DNA from: Collinsella aerofaciens
GTDB lineage: Bacteria; Actinomycetota; Coriobacteriia; Coriobacteriales; Coriobacteriaceae
Direction of reading: 5' to 3'
DNA: 64,000 bases
Assembly (NCBI RefSeq): GCF_015670745.1
Contig: NZ_JADPCH010000011.1
Coordinates: 1 to 64,000, forward strand
Below the pieces are notes generated by a model, which was not told where the DNA came from, did no database searches, and saw only the letters and a program-made list of their open reading frames with translations. The translations under genes and the position numbers were made by a program. Positions 14,975 to 23,217 of this stretch are shown in pieces. Numbering within the stretch: the stretch's first letter is position 1; each line of letters begins with the position of its first letter.

Positions 14975-17416
14975 CTACCCCAGCGAGCGGTTGAGGGAGC
15001 CGAGCTCGTCGTTACCCATGGTACGCCACATTTGGAAGATGCAACCGCGCGCCAGGAAAAAGAAGCCGTTGTCGACCAGTTGCACAGCGGCATCTGCCAG
15101 CTGATTCGTCACGGCGGACACTGGCGGCAGCTCAAGTCCAGCCTTGCGGATGGTCTCGACCGCCTCCTCGAACGTCGGAGGCTCACTGACGCCCATCTCG
15201 TTCATAAGGCCCTGCATTTCTTCCAGCGCGCTGCTGCCCGACTCCTCGCCGCGCGGCACCAGACGGTAACAAGCCAGCGCCAGGTCGAGCTGATCGCAAT
15301 TCCAATAGGCAAACGCCAAGCGATAGAACAGGTAGCCGATTGCAGAACGATCGCTGGCAATACGTAGGCCGTGGCGCGCCACCTCGATAATCTCGTCAAA
15401 GCGCTCCAGACGCGCAAGCACGTTGATGAGCGCAAAGTGCGATTGCATGGACGAGCGTGCCAGATCGTAAAGATGGCGCACCTCGGGCAGTGCTCGTTCA
15501 AAGTCCTCTTGCTCGGCGTAAAAGCTGCAGATCTCGTGCTGGGCAAAGTACAGTGCATCGGGCGCACGAAGGATTCGCACAGAGCGGTCTTCTTCCAACA
15601 CCGGTAGCACCATGCGCACCAGCTGGTTATCGCAAAACTGCGTTTGAACCGGACCTGTCGCCAAAAGCTCGGCGACGGCGCACTTAGCCTCCAACTCCTC
15701 AACAAGACGGGAAAAGCCTTCAAAAGCACCTGTACGGTCGACTTTTGCCTGCTCGCGCAATTCAACAACACGGGCCACGTATGGGTCGTCGTCCTCTTCC
15801 ATGACCTCCAACTCGTCAGCCGTATCGGCAAGCAGCAAATCGCGCAGCGCCGGCGGAAGCGTGCGATGGTCATCACGCGGACGAGCATGAACCTCCGCAG
15901 GTTCAATCGTCTCCGGAGCAGTTGACTCATACGCCTCAAGTACACGCTTGCACGGCATATCGTCCATGTCCATGCTCTCAAGATCCTTGGCGACAGGCAC
16001 GCAATCGGCCAGATAGGCCGCGCGCCCAAAGAAATACGTTGCGACAACGCGCTCGCCCTGCTCACTGTCGGGAGCAGCAATCTGCACATAGCAGCGCGTG
16101 ATGCAGGTGCCCGCGGCAAAACACGCTGCCGCAAGCGTGAGTGCCACGCGCGCATCGTGTTCCGCGGCCCAGACCGCGCGCGTGTCCTCGTCCAGCTCGC
16201 GCCAGGCGTCATCTTGAGCGTCGTATTCACGTTGCGGCATGGCATCCACGACAGACTGCCCAAACCGAACGAGCATAATCCCCTCGGCAACGTTTGCCCG
16301 ATAGGTATAGTCGAGCCGTGTGACAACGTTAAGTGCCTCGACGATACGCGCGAAGCGGGTACGCACATCCCACTCACCGCCCGGCTGGCAAGCCACCGTA
16401 CCCGGTTTGCCCCACGGGTTATCGCTCGAGGCCGTATCGAGCAGTCGGGGAACATCGTTGGTCGTCTTGGCGATATGCCACGAATCAAAGAGCGCGCAGC
16501 CCTCAAGGCTCGGCGAGGATGCCGCAGGGACCAATCCGGCCCCGATGCGCTCAAGGATGCCGGAGAGGCGGTTGAGACGGCACTCGATGGCAAGCAGCAT
16601 GTCAATCTCGTCCTGGTCCAGCAAGCTACGATCAAAATTGAGATAAAACAGCTTTGACCGGCCGATGCGCGCCAGGCTCATTTCGGACTTGGCGGCAATG
16701 GTGCGCAGACGGGGCAAGTCAATTTCGCTCATAAGGGTGGCGGCATAGCGCTCGATACCGCTCGGATTCTCGGCATGGTCAACGCGGTAAAGCAGCGTCT
16801 CGATAGCATCGGGGAGCGGTGACGTGTTAAAGCCCAAAAACACCTCGACCGGCTCGGGCAACTTTACGAGCTTGATCTTGTCGACAACGTTTTGCATGTC
16901 CGCATCGAGACCGTCGACGCCCGCCGTGTTCGCAATAGCGCTTTCGGAGTTGGCAAATATCACGTAGCGCAGGAACATCGACGCCATGAACTCGCCGTAA
17001 GGAAGGGAGCGGGCCGAATTCCATGTCTCGTGATCGGACTGCTCGCGCATGGGGCCTTCGGGAGAGCCGATGACTCGCGCCCGGGAGCGCATCGTCCCAT
17101 CGGTACCCCTGACTGCAATCTCACCGATGTTGGAATCGGACTCGTCAAGAATCAGCTGCATGTCGGGATCGTCGGGCAGCGATACTTCGTTAACGGGACG
17201 GTCCACCTTATAGACCTCACCCGAAACGCTCACGTAGCCCAAAAGCGACACATGGCTTTTGCCGACGAATTCGACGACATAGCATGATTCATGCGGGTCC
17301 TCGCCAAAGAGTTTCCAGACCACGCCATATGAGCGCCCCGCAGGCTGCTCGGGCATCGCCGGAAAGCGCTTCTTGGGATCGAGAAACCTGAGCTTGTATG
17401 TCGGACGCTCTGCCAC
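14975..17416 (-). CDS. Large protein of unknown function with TPR-like C-terminus
   Basis: An 813-residue soluble protein that I do not recognise. There is no signal peptide or transmembrane helix. The N-terminal 350 residues are mixed alpha/beta. A very acidic linker (ELEVMEEDDDPY) lies near residue 545. From about 600 to 770 come helical pairs resembling TPRs, such as APDALYFAQHEICSFYAEQ, VLARLERFDEIIEVARHGL and FYRLAFAYWNCDQLDLALA. The start is GTG, with AGGGTG about 8 bases upstream. It stands alone: tRNA-Arg repeats upstream, the iteron array and ATPase downstream. TPRs suggest a scaffold role; nothing more can be said. Confidence 0.75.
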   Translation of the reverse strand: MAERPTYKLRFLDPKKRFPAMPEQPAGRSYGVVWKLFGEDPHESCYVVEFVGKSHVSLLGYVSVSGEVYKVDRPVNEVSLPDDPDMQLILDESDSNIGEIAVRGTDGTMRSRARVIGSPEGPMREQSDHETWNSARSLPYGEFMASMFLRYVIFANSESAIANTAGVDGLDADMQNVVDKIKLVKLPEPVEVFLGFNTSPLPDAIETLLYRVDHAENPSGIERYAATLMSEIDLPRLRTIAAKSEMSLARIGRSKLFYLNFDRSLLDQDEIDMLLAIECRLNRLSGILERIGAGLVPAASSPSLEGCALFDSWHIAKTTNDVPRLLDTASSDNPWGKPGTVACQPGGEWDVRTRFARIVEALNVVTRLDYTYRANVAEGIMLVRFGQSVVDAMPQREYDAQDDAWRELDEDTRAVWAAEHDARVALTLAAACFAAGTCITRCYVQIAAPDSEQGERVVATYFFGRAAYLADCVPVAKDLESMDMDDMPCKRVLEAYESTAPETIEPAEVHARPRDDHRTLPPALRDLLLADTADELEVMEEDDDPYVARVVELREQAKVDRTGAFEGFSRLVEELEAKCAVAELLATGPVQTQFCDNQLVRMVLPVLEEDRSVRILRAPDALYFAQHEICSFYAEQEDFERALPEVRHLYDLARSSMQSHFALINVLARLERFDEIIEVARHGLRIASDRSAIGYLFYRLAFAYWNCDQLDLALACYRLVPRGEESGSSALEEMQGLMNEMGVSEPPTFEEAVETIRKAGLELPPVSAVTNQLADAAVQLVDNGFFFLARGCIFQMWRTMGNDELGSLNRSLG

Positions 17417-17510
17417 GAAGTATCACCCTGATCGGTCGCTTGAAGAAGGAGTGGTCACGGATGGGCCGCGACACCTACTCGAAATCTTACACGAGTCGAC
17501 AGGAAATAGT

Positions 17511-17601
17511 TCGCTTTACGCCCGCGCCTCGACCGAGGTTCGAATCCATGCGATGCTTACGTAAAAGAAAAGCCCCCGTTGCCGGGAGCTTCAATCTCAA
17601 A
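17511..17601 (-). repeat. Partial tRNA-associated cassette: T-arm-like end plus terminator copy
   Basis: This stretch repeats the right end of the cassette beside it: CGCCTCGACCGAGGTTCGAA and following bases at 17525-17551 match 17715-17741, 190 bp away. A terminator-like hairpin (GCTCCCGGCAACGGGGGCTTTTC on the minus strand, imperfect) follows. The GC-rich hairpin block is missing, so this is the truncated outer end of a tandem array. Confidence 0.65.
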
Positions 17602-17791
17602 TGGTGCGGCGTATAGGATTCCGCGCATCCGCTGCGCGGATCCGCACCGGCTTCGCCCGCCTGCCGGCGTGCTCGCCCGCTCGCTACGGACGCTCCGCGT
17701 CCGCTTCACGCTCGCGCCTCGACCGAGGTTCGAATCCATGCAGTGCTTACGTAAAGGAAAAGCCTCCGTTTCCGGAGGCTTAAAGCTCAAT
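17602..17791 (-). repeat. tRNA-Arg 3'-end duplication cassette A
   Basis: The 20 bases at 17602-17621 repeat exactly the 3' end of the tRNA-Arg at 17792-17868 (CCA, acceptor strand and T-stem) and stop at the T-loop. A GC-rich block follows with three hairpins: ATCCGC/GCGGAT, CCGGC/GCCGG and GGACGC/GCGTCC (17688-17702). Then comes a T-arm-like GAGGTTCGAATCC in plus orientation and the terminator hairpin of the true tRNA (AGCCTCCGG/CCGGAGGCT, then TTTTCC). The period to the real tRNA is 190 bp. It is not a tRNA: the D and anticodon arms are absent. Confidence 0.8.
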
Positions 17792-17868
17792 TGGTGCGGC
17801 GTATAGGATTCGAACCTATGACGTTCTGATTCGTAGTCAGACCCTCTATCCAGCTGAGGTAACGCCGC
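17792..17868 (-). tRNA. tRNA-Arg (anticodon ACG), copy 1
   Basis: Acceptor GCGGCGT/ACGCCGC, D arm GCTGGATAGAGC-like, anticodon loop with ACG (inosine-34 after modification, reading CGN), T-loop GGTTCGAATCC and encoded CCA; 77 bases. It is identical to copy 2 at 18222-18298. It is preceded by about 75 bp of AT-richer leader. Confidence 0.96.
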
Positions 17869-17941
17869 AACGCACGGATTATTATGCACGTGACCCCTCG
17901 ATGGGTCAAGCGACAATTTGGAAAATTATACGAAGTGATGA

Positions 17942-18030
17942 TTAAGACGCTCGCGCCTCGACTGAGGTTCGAATCCATGCAGCGGCGGCATAAAAGAAAA
18001 GCCCCCGTTGCCGGAGGCTTCAAGTTCAAT
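17942..18030 (-). repeat. Partial tRNA-associated cassette before copy 2
   Basis: The T-arm-like right end (CGCCTCGACTGAGGTTCGAA at 17953 onward) and a terminator hairpin (GCCTCCGGCAACGGGGGC, then TTTTC, on the minus strand) recur without the hairpin block, as upstream of copy 1. The same truncated unit thus borders both tRNA-Arg arrays. Confidence 0.65.
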
Positions 18031-18221
18031 TGGTGCGGCGTATAGGATTCCGCGCATCCGCTTCGCGGATCCGCACCGGCTTCGCCCGCCTGCCGGCGGA
18101 CTCGCCCGCGGGCTAAAAACGCTCCGCGTTTTCTTGACGCCCGCGCCTCGACCGAGGTTCGAATCCATGCGGTGCCGCCGTAAAAGAAAAGCCCCCGTTG
18201 CCGGAGGCTTTCGATTTCGAT
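18031..18221 (-). repeat. tRNA-Arg 3'-end duplication cassette B
   Basis: Same design as cassette A, with a 191-bp period to the tRNA at 18222. The tRNA 3'-end copy is at 18031-18050. Hairpins are ATCCGC/GCGGAT with a TTC loop, CCGGC/GCCGG, and AAAACGC/GCGTTTT (18116-18132). The third hairpin has A:T pairs where cassette A has G:C pairs, a two-sided change that keeps the stem. A T-arm-like end and terminator follow. Confidence 0.8.
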
Positions 18222-18298
18222 TGGTGCGGCGTATAGGATTCGAACCTATGACGTTCTGATTCGTAGTCAGACCCTCTATCCAGCTGAGGTAACGCCGC
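18222..18298 (-). tRNA. tRNA-Arg (anticodon ACG), copy 2
   Basis: Sequence identical to copy 1, CCA encoded, 77 bases. A terminator hairpin (GCCTCCGGCAACGGGGGC plus T run) follows directly on the minus strand, then cassette B. Two identical genes 430 bp apart, each with its own cassette, point to a tandem duplication of the whole tRNA-plus-cassette unit. Confidence 0.96.
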
Positions 18299-18375
18299 AG
18301 CGCAAGACATATAAAACCACTTTAGCTTATTGGAGTCAAGCACAATCTCAAACTTTTTTGTGGAACGCAGTTTTG

Positions 18376-18753
18376 TCATGCTGCTCCGCATATACCGCCG
18401 TTCCCCGTACGATCGATTGGCTTTTCGATCACGTCAAACTTGGCATCAAGTTCTCTCAGGAGCGATCTCACCCGCTGGGCGCAATCATAATCGGCAAACG
18501 AGATGCTCAGCATGCGCGCGACCTGGTTGGAAGTCCCAACTCCATAGAAGTGCTCCAGCGCCACAAGCCCCTCGTGCGTCACAAAGGTCTCGACCACATG
18601 CGGCGACTCCTCAAAACACCATTGGGTCAACGGACCCTCACTCGTCTGCCGAAGCACCAGGCCACCCATGCCAGACGGCTCACACGTTACAAGCAGGTAC
18701 TCCCCGCCCTCGTCGCTCTCAAACAAAACCACCCGATCATCAAACAGCTCCAT
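18376..18753 (-). CDS. Hypothetical protein, 125 residues
   Basis: Small soluble acidic protein with no family that I recognise. It opens MELFDDRVVLFESDEGGEYLL, reads as alternating strands and helices, and ends with a helix LRELDAKFDVIEKPIDR and a loose GNGGICGAA tail. AAAGGGG precedes the ATG by about 5 bases. It is a single gene between serS and the tRNA-Arg repeats. Coding is supported by the ribosome site and amino-acid-like composition; function is unknown. Confidence 0.65.
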   Translation of the reverse strand: MELFDDRVVLFESDEGGEYLLVTCEPSGMGGLVLRQTSEGPLTQWCFEESPHVVETFVTHEGLVALEHFYGVGTSNQVARMLSISFADYDCAQRVRSLLRELDAKFDVIEKPIDRTGNGGICGAA

Positions 18754-18926
18754 CGCGTCCCCTTTCTCTCGCTCTTATTTAGCAAAAGCATAGCAGGTAG
18801 ATGGCTGTATACAGAACAGTTGTTCGTGTGTTTTCTATTGAGCTGTCCGCACGGCATGGTATGGACCTACGCACGAAATAGGGCGCCCCCGAAGGAGCGA
18901 CCTTGCATATCCCCTATGCAGGCAAG

Positions 18927-20210
18927 TTACGCGACCGGCTCGATCTTCTCGAGGCCGCCCATGTAAGGACGCAGAACCTCGGGAATCGTGATGGTGCCGT
19001 CGGCGTTCTGGTAGTTCTCCAGAATGGCGGCCATGGTGCGGCCGGCCGGCAGGCCGGAACCATTGAGGGTGTGCAGGTAGCGCGAACCCTTGAAGTTCTC
19101 GGGGTCGCGATACTTGATGTTGGCGCGGCGAGCCTGGAAGTCACCGCAGTTGGAGCAGGAGCTGATCTCCTTGTAGGCGTTGTAGCTCGGCAGCCAAACC
19201 TCGACGTCGTAGGTCTGACGGGCAGAGAAGCCCAAGTCGCCGGTGCACAGGCTAATCACGCGATACGGAAGGCCCAGCTGCTGCAGCAGGTACTCGGCCT
19301 CGGCGGTCATGCTCTCGAGCTCCTCGTCGGACTCCTCCGGCTTAGCGAACTTGACCATCTCGACCTTGTCGAACTCGTGCTGACGGATGATGCCGCGGGT
19401 GTCGCGACCGGCGGAACCGGCCTCCTCGCGGAAGCAGGGGGTGAAGGCGGTGTAGCGGCGCGGCAGGGTGTCGGCATCGAGGACCTCGCCGGCGTGCAGG
19501 TTGGTAAGCACGACCTCGGCGGTGGGGATCAGGAAGTTGTCGCCCGAGACGTGATAGGCGTCGTCCTCGAACTTGGGCAGCTGGCCCGTGCCAAACATGG
19601 TCTGACGCTTGACGACGATAGGCGGCCACCACTCCTTGAAGCCACGGCTGGTGTGCGTATCGAGGAAGAAGTTGATGAGGGCACGCTCCAGGCGGGCACC
19701 GGCGCCACCGAGAACGGTGAAACGGCTGCCGGAGAGCTTGTTGCCGCGCTCGAAGTCAAGAATGTCGAGGTCGGTGCCCAGATCCCAGTGCGGCTTAAAG
19801 TCGAAGTCGAACTCGCGCGGGGTGCCCCAGCGGCGACGCTCGATGTTCTCGTCCTCGTCCTTGCCGTACGGCGTGGCCTCGCAAGGAATGTTGGGCAGGT
19901 GAGCCATGAAGTCGTACTGCTCCTGCTCGAGGGCAGTACGACGCTCGGCCAGACCGTCAATCTTCTCGTTGACGGCGCGCACGGCCTCCTTGGCGGCCTC
20001 GGCCTCCTCCTTCTTGCCCTCCTTCATCAGGGCGCCGATCTTCTTGGACTCGGCATTGCGCGTAGCCTGGAGTTCCTCGACCTCGGTGATGACGGCACGG
20101 CGCTCGTCGTCGAGCTCAAAGAACTTCTCGCGATCCCAAGACGTCTGGCGGTTAGCCATGGCGACATCGATGGCATCGGGATTCTCGCGAACAAACTTGA
20201 TATCAAGCAT
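18927..20210 (-). CDS. serS: Seryl-tRNA synthetase
   Basis: Charges tRNA-Ser with serine; class II synthetase of 427 residues. The N-terminal antiparallel coiled-coil arm spans about residues 28-100 (charged [20 protein letters not shown]). The class II motifs are motif 2 [21 protein letters not shown] and motif 3 [20 protein letters not shown]. The start is the ATG at 20210 ([11 protein letters not shown]), with GGAGGA 6 bases before it. No T-box is visible upstream; the gene is divergent from a small membrane ORF. Confidence 0.97.
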   Translation of the reverse strand: MLDIKFVRENPDAIDVAMANRQTSWDREKFFELDDERRAVITEVEELQATRNAESKKIGALMKEGKKEEAEAAKEAVRAVNEKIDGLAERRTALEQEQYDFMAHLPNIPCEATPYGKDEDENIERRRWGTPREFDFDFKPHWDLGTDLDILDFERGNKLSGSRFTVLGGAGARLERALINFFLDTHTSRGFKEWWPPIVVKRQTMFGTGQLPKFEDDAYHVSGDNFLIPTAEVVLTNLHAGEVLDADTLPRRYTAFTPCFREEAGSAGRDTRGIIRQHEFDKVEMVKFAKPEESDEELESMTAEAEYLLQQLGLPYRVISLCTGDLGFSARQTYDVEVWLPSYNAYKEISSCSNCGDFQARRANIKYRDPENFKGSRYLHTLNGSGLPAGRTMAAILENYQNADGTITIPEVLRPYMGGLEKIEPVA

Positions 20211-20321
20211 TAGATCCTCCGGCGATATACATTCCATTTAGGTTGCAACCTTGTACATGTATGGGCAAGTATATACTTATGAGCGTTTACGACCCAACTC
20301 AACTACGCAAGAAGGCACCCA

Positions 20322-20495
20322 ATGGACGCAGTTTTTTCCTTTTTGTTTGGCACCCGCACCGGTTTTGCCATCCTTTTCGCCGGCGGCATCCTGTTATTTG
20401 CGATTCTTGCCTTTGTAATGGAGAAGCGTACCCATAAGATGTACGTCGACCGCGGACCCAAGTCCGAGGATGAAGAAGACAGCTTCTGGGACTAA
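20322..20495 (+). CDS. Small single-pass membrane protein, 57 residues
   Basis: ORF from ATG 20322 to TAA 20495 with AAGAAGG 7 bases upstream. The translation has a short N-terminus, one hydrophobic helix at about residues 14-32 (GFAILFAGGILLFAILAFV), a basic EKRTHK stop-transfer segment, and an acidic tail SEDEEDSFWD. No family is recognised. It is divergent from serS and is followed by a strong terminator at 20548-20588, so it is probably an expressed single-gene unit. Confidence 0.7.
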   Translation: MDAVFSFLFGTRTGFAILFAGGILLFAILAFVMEKRTHKMYVDRGPKSEDEEDSFWD

Positions 20496-20501
20496 CCTGC
20501 C

Positions 20502-20642
20502 AAAAGGGACAGGTTTATTTTGGTCGGTTTTATCTGGGCAAACGCAAGCGCCCCGCAACCGGTAACGTTCCGGTTGCGGGGCGCTTTTCGCTAAAAGGAC
20601 AAAACCGCAGGAAAAAGCTGCCAAAATAAACCTGTCCCTTTT
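20502..20642. repeat. Long inverted-repeat element with 22-bp perfect arms
   Basis: AAAAGGGACAGGTTTATTTT (20502 onward, 22 bp to 20523) has its exact complement at 20621-20642. A 15-bp direct repeat TTTTGGTCGGTTTTA occurs at 20518-20532 and 20641-20655, the second covering the proC stop codon. The centre holds a terminator. No ORF lies inside. It looks like a miniature inverted-repeat insertion that has become the shared 3' end of two convergent genes. Confidence 0.7.
20548..20588 (+). terminator. Strong terminator of the small membrane ORF
   Basis: GCGCCCCGCAACCGG and its exact complement form a 15-bp GC-rich stem with loop TAACGTT, followed by TTTT on the plus strand. It is nested in the inverted-repeat element. 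A T run is lacking on the minus side, so it serves the plus-strand gene best. Confidence 0.85.
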
Positions 20643-20652
20643 TTGGTCGGTT

Positions 20653-21423
20653 TTACTGAAGAGTTGCGTCGATTGCCTTGACCAGGGCACTGCGCATGCC
20701 GGCGTCCTCGAGCGCAACGACGCCCTTGATGGTGGCGCCACCGGGCGAGCATACGGCGTCCTTCATCGCCGCAGGATGTTGGCCAGTTGCAAGCTGCAGC
20801 TTTGCCGTACCCAGCACCATCTGGCTCACAATGCGATAGGCATCGGCACGCGGGATACCGTGCTTGACCGCCGCATCGCCCAGGGCCTCGATTGCCATAG
20901 CGACAAATGCCGGAGCGCAACCACCCACCGTGCCGCCCACAAACAGCAGGCTCGTATCGAGCTCGACCACCGCACCGAGCTTGCCAAGCAGATCAAGCAC
21001 CACTGCGCTCTGCTCATCACTAAGCGTGGAAGCCTTCTCGCAAGCGATGACGCCCTCGCCCACCGAAACCGGTGTGTTGGGCACCGTCGAGATATGCGCG
21101 ACGCCCGGCAGGACTTGCTCCCACTTGGCACTGTCCCAGGTCCAGGCAACCGACAGAACGACCTTTTTGGCAAGAGCATCCTTGAGCGGGGCGAATAGCT
21201 TCTCGATCATATACGGTTTGACCGCAGCGACCACGATATCGGATGCGGCGACAACCTCGGCGGCATCGTGGCAAGCGGCCATCCCACGCGCCTCACAGCG
21301 CTCAACCAGTGCGTCGTAGCGACCCGCACAGGCGCACATGTCGCTCGCAGCTACACCGGCAGCGATCCAGCCATCGGCCATGGCGCTCGCCATATTGCCA
21401 AAACCGACAAATCCAATCTTCAT
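20653..21423 (-). CDS. proC: Pyrroline-5-carboxylate reductase
   Basis: Last step of proline synthesis: NAD(P)H-dependent reduction of pyrroline-5-carboxylate to proline. The Rossmann start IGFVGFGNMASAMADG (residues 3-18) is typical. VVAAVKPYMIEKL, the SVGEGVIA segment, and the C-terminal dimerisation domain with CSPGGATIKGVVALEDAGMRSAL match ProC. The 256-residue length is normal. It is a single gene running toward the inverted-repeat element and convergent with the small membrane ORF. Confidence 0.95.
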   Translation of the reverse strand: MKIGFVGFGNMASAMADGWIAAGVAASDMCACAGRYDALVERCEARGMAACHDAAEVVAASDIVVAAVKPYMIEKLFAPLKDALAKKVVLSVAWTWDSAKWEQVLPGVAHISTVPNTPVSVGEGVIACEKASTLSDEQSAVVLDLLGKLGAVVELDTSLLFVGGTVGGCAPAFVAMAIEALGDAAVKHGIPRADAYRIVSQMVLGTAKLQLATGQHPAAMKDAVCSPGGATIKGVVALEDAGMRSALVKAIDATLQ

Positions 21424-21496
21424 ATCTCATAGTCCTTTCAGACACATTCCTCAAAACGAAAGGTATTGTCCCACGCCATTGTTTCGTATTGCCGAC

Positions 21497-21967
21497 CTAT
21501 TTGTGATACGGCTCGCCACGGCTGATCTTGCAGGCACGGTAAATCTGCTCTAGCAGCACCACACGCGCCAGGTTATGCGGCAAGGTAATGCGTCCAAAGC
21601 TGAGCATCTCGTCGGCGCGGGCGCGCACCTCATCACTCACGCCGTCCGAACCGCCGATTACAAAGGCAATGTCGCTGCTGCCTCGCAGCATAAGATTGTC
21701 GAGCCTCGCCGAGAGCTCCTCGCTCGAGCGCTCCTTGCCCTCGATAGCCAGCAAGATCACATGTGCTCGAGACGGCAAGGCAGCAAGAATCGCCGCCCCC
21801 TCCTTGTCGCGCGCGGCATCCACGCCGCCCGCCTTAGCCGGATCGATATCGGCCACCTCGCGGATATCCACCTTGGCATAGGCACCTAGGCGCTTGGTAT
21901 ACTCAGCGCAGGCATCCTTCCAAAAGCGCTCCTTGAGCTTACCGACACAAACGACGGTGTATTTCAC
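21497..21967 (-). CDS. rlmH: 23S rRNA pseudouridine-1915 N3-methyltransferase RlmH
   Basis: SPOUT-family methyltransferase acting on helix 69 of 23S rRNA in assembled ribosomes. The 156-residue length is the family norm. The SPOUT knot is seen in FVIGGSDGVSDEVRARAD and LSFGRITLPHNLARVVLLEQIYRACKISRGEPYHK, the classic C-terminus. It begins 6 bp after the SPFH gene, probably one transcript. Confidence 0.97.
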   Translation of the reverse strand: MKYTVVCVGKLKERFWKDACAEYTKRLGAYAKVDIREVADIDPAKAGGVDAARDKEGAAILAALPSRAHVILLAIEGKERSSEELSARLDNLMLRGSSDIAFVIGGSDGVSDEVRARADEMLSFGRITLPHNLARVVLLEQIYRACKISRGEPYHK

Positions 21968-21973
21968 GCGTAT

Positions 21974-22912
21974 CTACTCCCTTGACTCGTTCTGAACCTT
22001 ACCGGCAGCCAGCATCTGCTCGAACATCGAGGCCGACTGCGAGAAGTCGCTCGGCAGCACGACCGTCGAGGTTTTACCCGTGCGAGCAAACTCCGTCATC
22101 ATCTCGGACCACTGCGTAAACATGAACAGTTGGTTGGCCTCGTCATTGCCGACACCCGTCTCCTGGATAATCTCGAGCGAGTCCTTGATGCCCAGCGCGA
22201 TCGCCTTGCGCTGGTTGGCGATGCCCTCGCCCGCCTTTTCCATAGCCTCAGCCTCGGCGGTCGCCTCGGTGACGCGCTTGATGCGGTCTGCCTCAGCGAG
22301 CTCCTGTGCCGCAGCGCGCTTGCGCTGGGCGGCGTTGATGTCGTTCATGGAGTTCTCAACCTCGGTCGGCAGTGCGATTTTGGTGATGAGCGTTGACACG
22401 AGGGTGAAGCCGTAGGCGGCCATCTGCTCGGAAACGGTAGCGTTGACATCCTTGGCGATGTCATCCTTCTTGGCAAAGACCTCATCGAGTGTGTAGACGG
22501 GAATCGAAGAGCGCAGGGCGTCGGTGATGAAGTCACGCATCTGGTCGACGGGCTCCTGCAGCATGTAGTAGCTCTTGTAGATACCCGAATCTGCCGGGCC
22601 GGCGCCCATGTCATAGCTCACGTGGTACTGAGCAGAGACCTCAAGGCCGATGGTCACGTTGTCCTGGGTCTTAACGTCGATGCCAAAACCGTTTTTCATG
22701 GTGCGCAGGCTCACCGTGGCGGCCTTGCGGTCAATCACGGGCACCTTCATGTGGAAGCCCGCGTTGACGATGCGGTTAAACTTGCCCAGGCGCTCGATGA
22801 TCACGGCATGCTGTTGTTCAACGACATAGCAGGCGTTGGGAAGCAGTAGCAACAGAATGATGATGGGAATCAAAAGGCTGGTAAGGGCGGCGATGATACC
22901 GGACAACAGCAT
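21974..22912 (-). CDS. SPFH/stomatin-like membrane protein
   Basis: A 312-residue membrane-anchored band-7 protein, probably of the slipin/QmcA group that scaffolds membrane microdomains. One N-terminal helix (about residues 4-26) leads into the SPFH domain (VVEQQHAVIIERLGKFNRIVNAGFH, TQDNVTIGLEVSAQYHV). It continues with an alanine- and glutamate-rich coiled coil (QRKRAAAQELAEADRIKRVTEATAEAEAMEKA) and a TQWSEMMTEFAR segment. The ATG at 22912 is preferred for its GAGGAGAG site. No NfeD partner is adjacent. Confidence 0.93.
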   Translation of the reverse strand: MLLSGIIAALTSLLIPIIILLLLLPNACYVVEQQHAVIIERLGKFNRIVNAGFHMKVPVIDRKAATVSLRTMKNGFGIDVKTQDNVTIGLEVSAQYHVSYDMGAGPADSGIYKSYYMLQEPVDQMRDFITDALRSSIPVYTLDEVFAKKDDIAKDVNATVSEQMAAYGFTLVSTLITKIALPTEVENSMNDINAAQRKRAAAQELAEADRIKRVTEATAEAEAMEKAGEGIANQRKAIALGIKDSLEIIQETGVGNDEANQLFMFTQWSEMMTEFARTGKTSTVVLPSDFSQSASMFEQMLAAGKVQNESRE

Positions 22913-22983
22913 GGTCTCTCCTCTGATAGGCACACGTTGGCACTAGGATACCCGCACGAAGCAGCAACGTGACATCAACAAGA

Positions 22984-23217
22984 GGCCCATAACAAAAAAG
23001 CTCCCATTGCTGGGAGCTCTTTCATTCAATGGTGCGGGCGAAAGGACGTCCGCGTATCCGCTTCGCGGATCCGCACCGGCTTCGGCCGCCTGCCGGCGTC
23101 CTCGCCAGCTCGCTAAAAACGCTCGCGTTTTCTTTACGCTCGCTCCTTCGCAGGTTCAAGTCCCTGCGATGGGCCCATAACAAAAAAGCTCCCATTGCTG
23201 GGAGCTCTTTCATTTAA
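22984..23217 (-). repeat. tRNA-Leu 3'-end duplication cassette
   Basis: The 64 bases at 22984-23047 (terminator hairpin plus tRNA-Leu 3' end up to GGAC of the T-stem) recur at 23172-23235 with one mismatch, period 188 bp. Between the copies lies a GC-rich block with hairpins ATCCGC/GCGGAT, CCGGC/GCCGG and AAAACGC/GCGTTTT (23116-23131), and then a T-arm-like GCAGGTTCAAGTCCCTGC in plus orientation. The block is close in sequence to the tRNA-Arg cassettes, though the flanking tRNA part is specific to tRNA-Leu. Confidence 0.8.

Noticed and set aside
17602-17791. Degenerate full tRNA pseudogene
   Set aside because: Only the 3' acceptor and T-stem are copied; no D arm or anticodon arm remains, and the junction is at the same base in all cassettes.
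17511-18298. Remnant attachment sites of a lost integrative island
   Set aside because: Direct repeats of a tRNA 3' end would fit, but the same structured block recurs at three different tRNA families and no integrase trace exists. Kept only as an alternative.
17557-18391. Short minus-strand ORFs across the tRNA-Arg cassettes (for example with PAGGRSRCGSA)
   Set aside because: They read through tRNA, terminator and hairpin copies; the shared peptide reflects the repeated DNA, and frames are not kept in the tRNA-Phe cassette.
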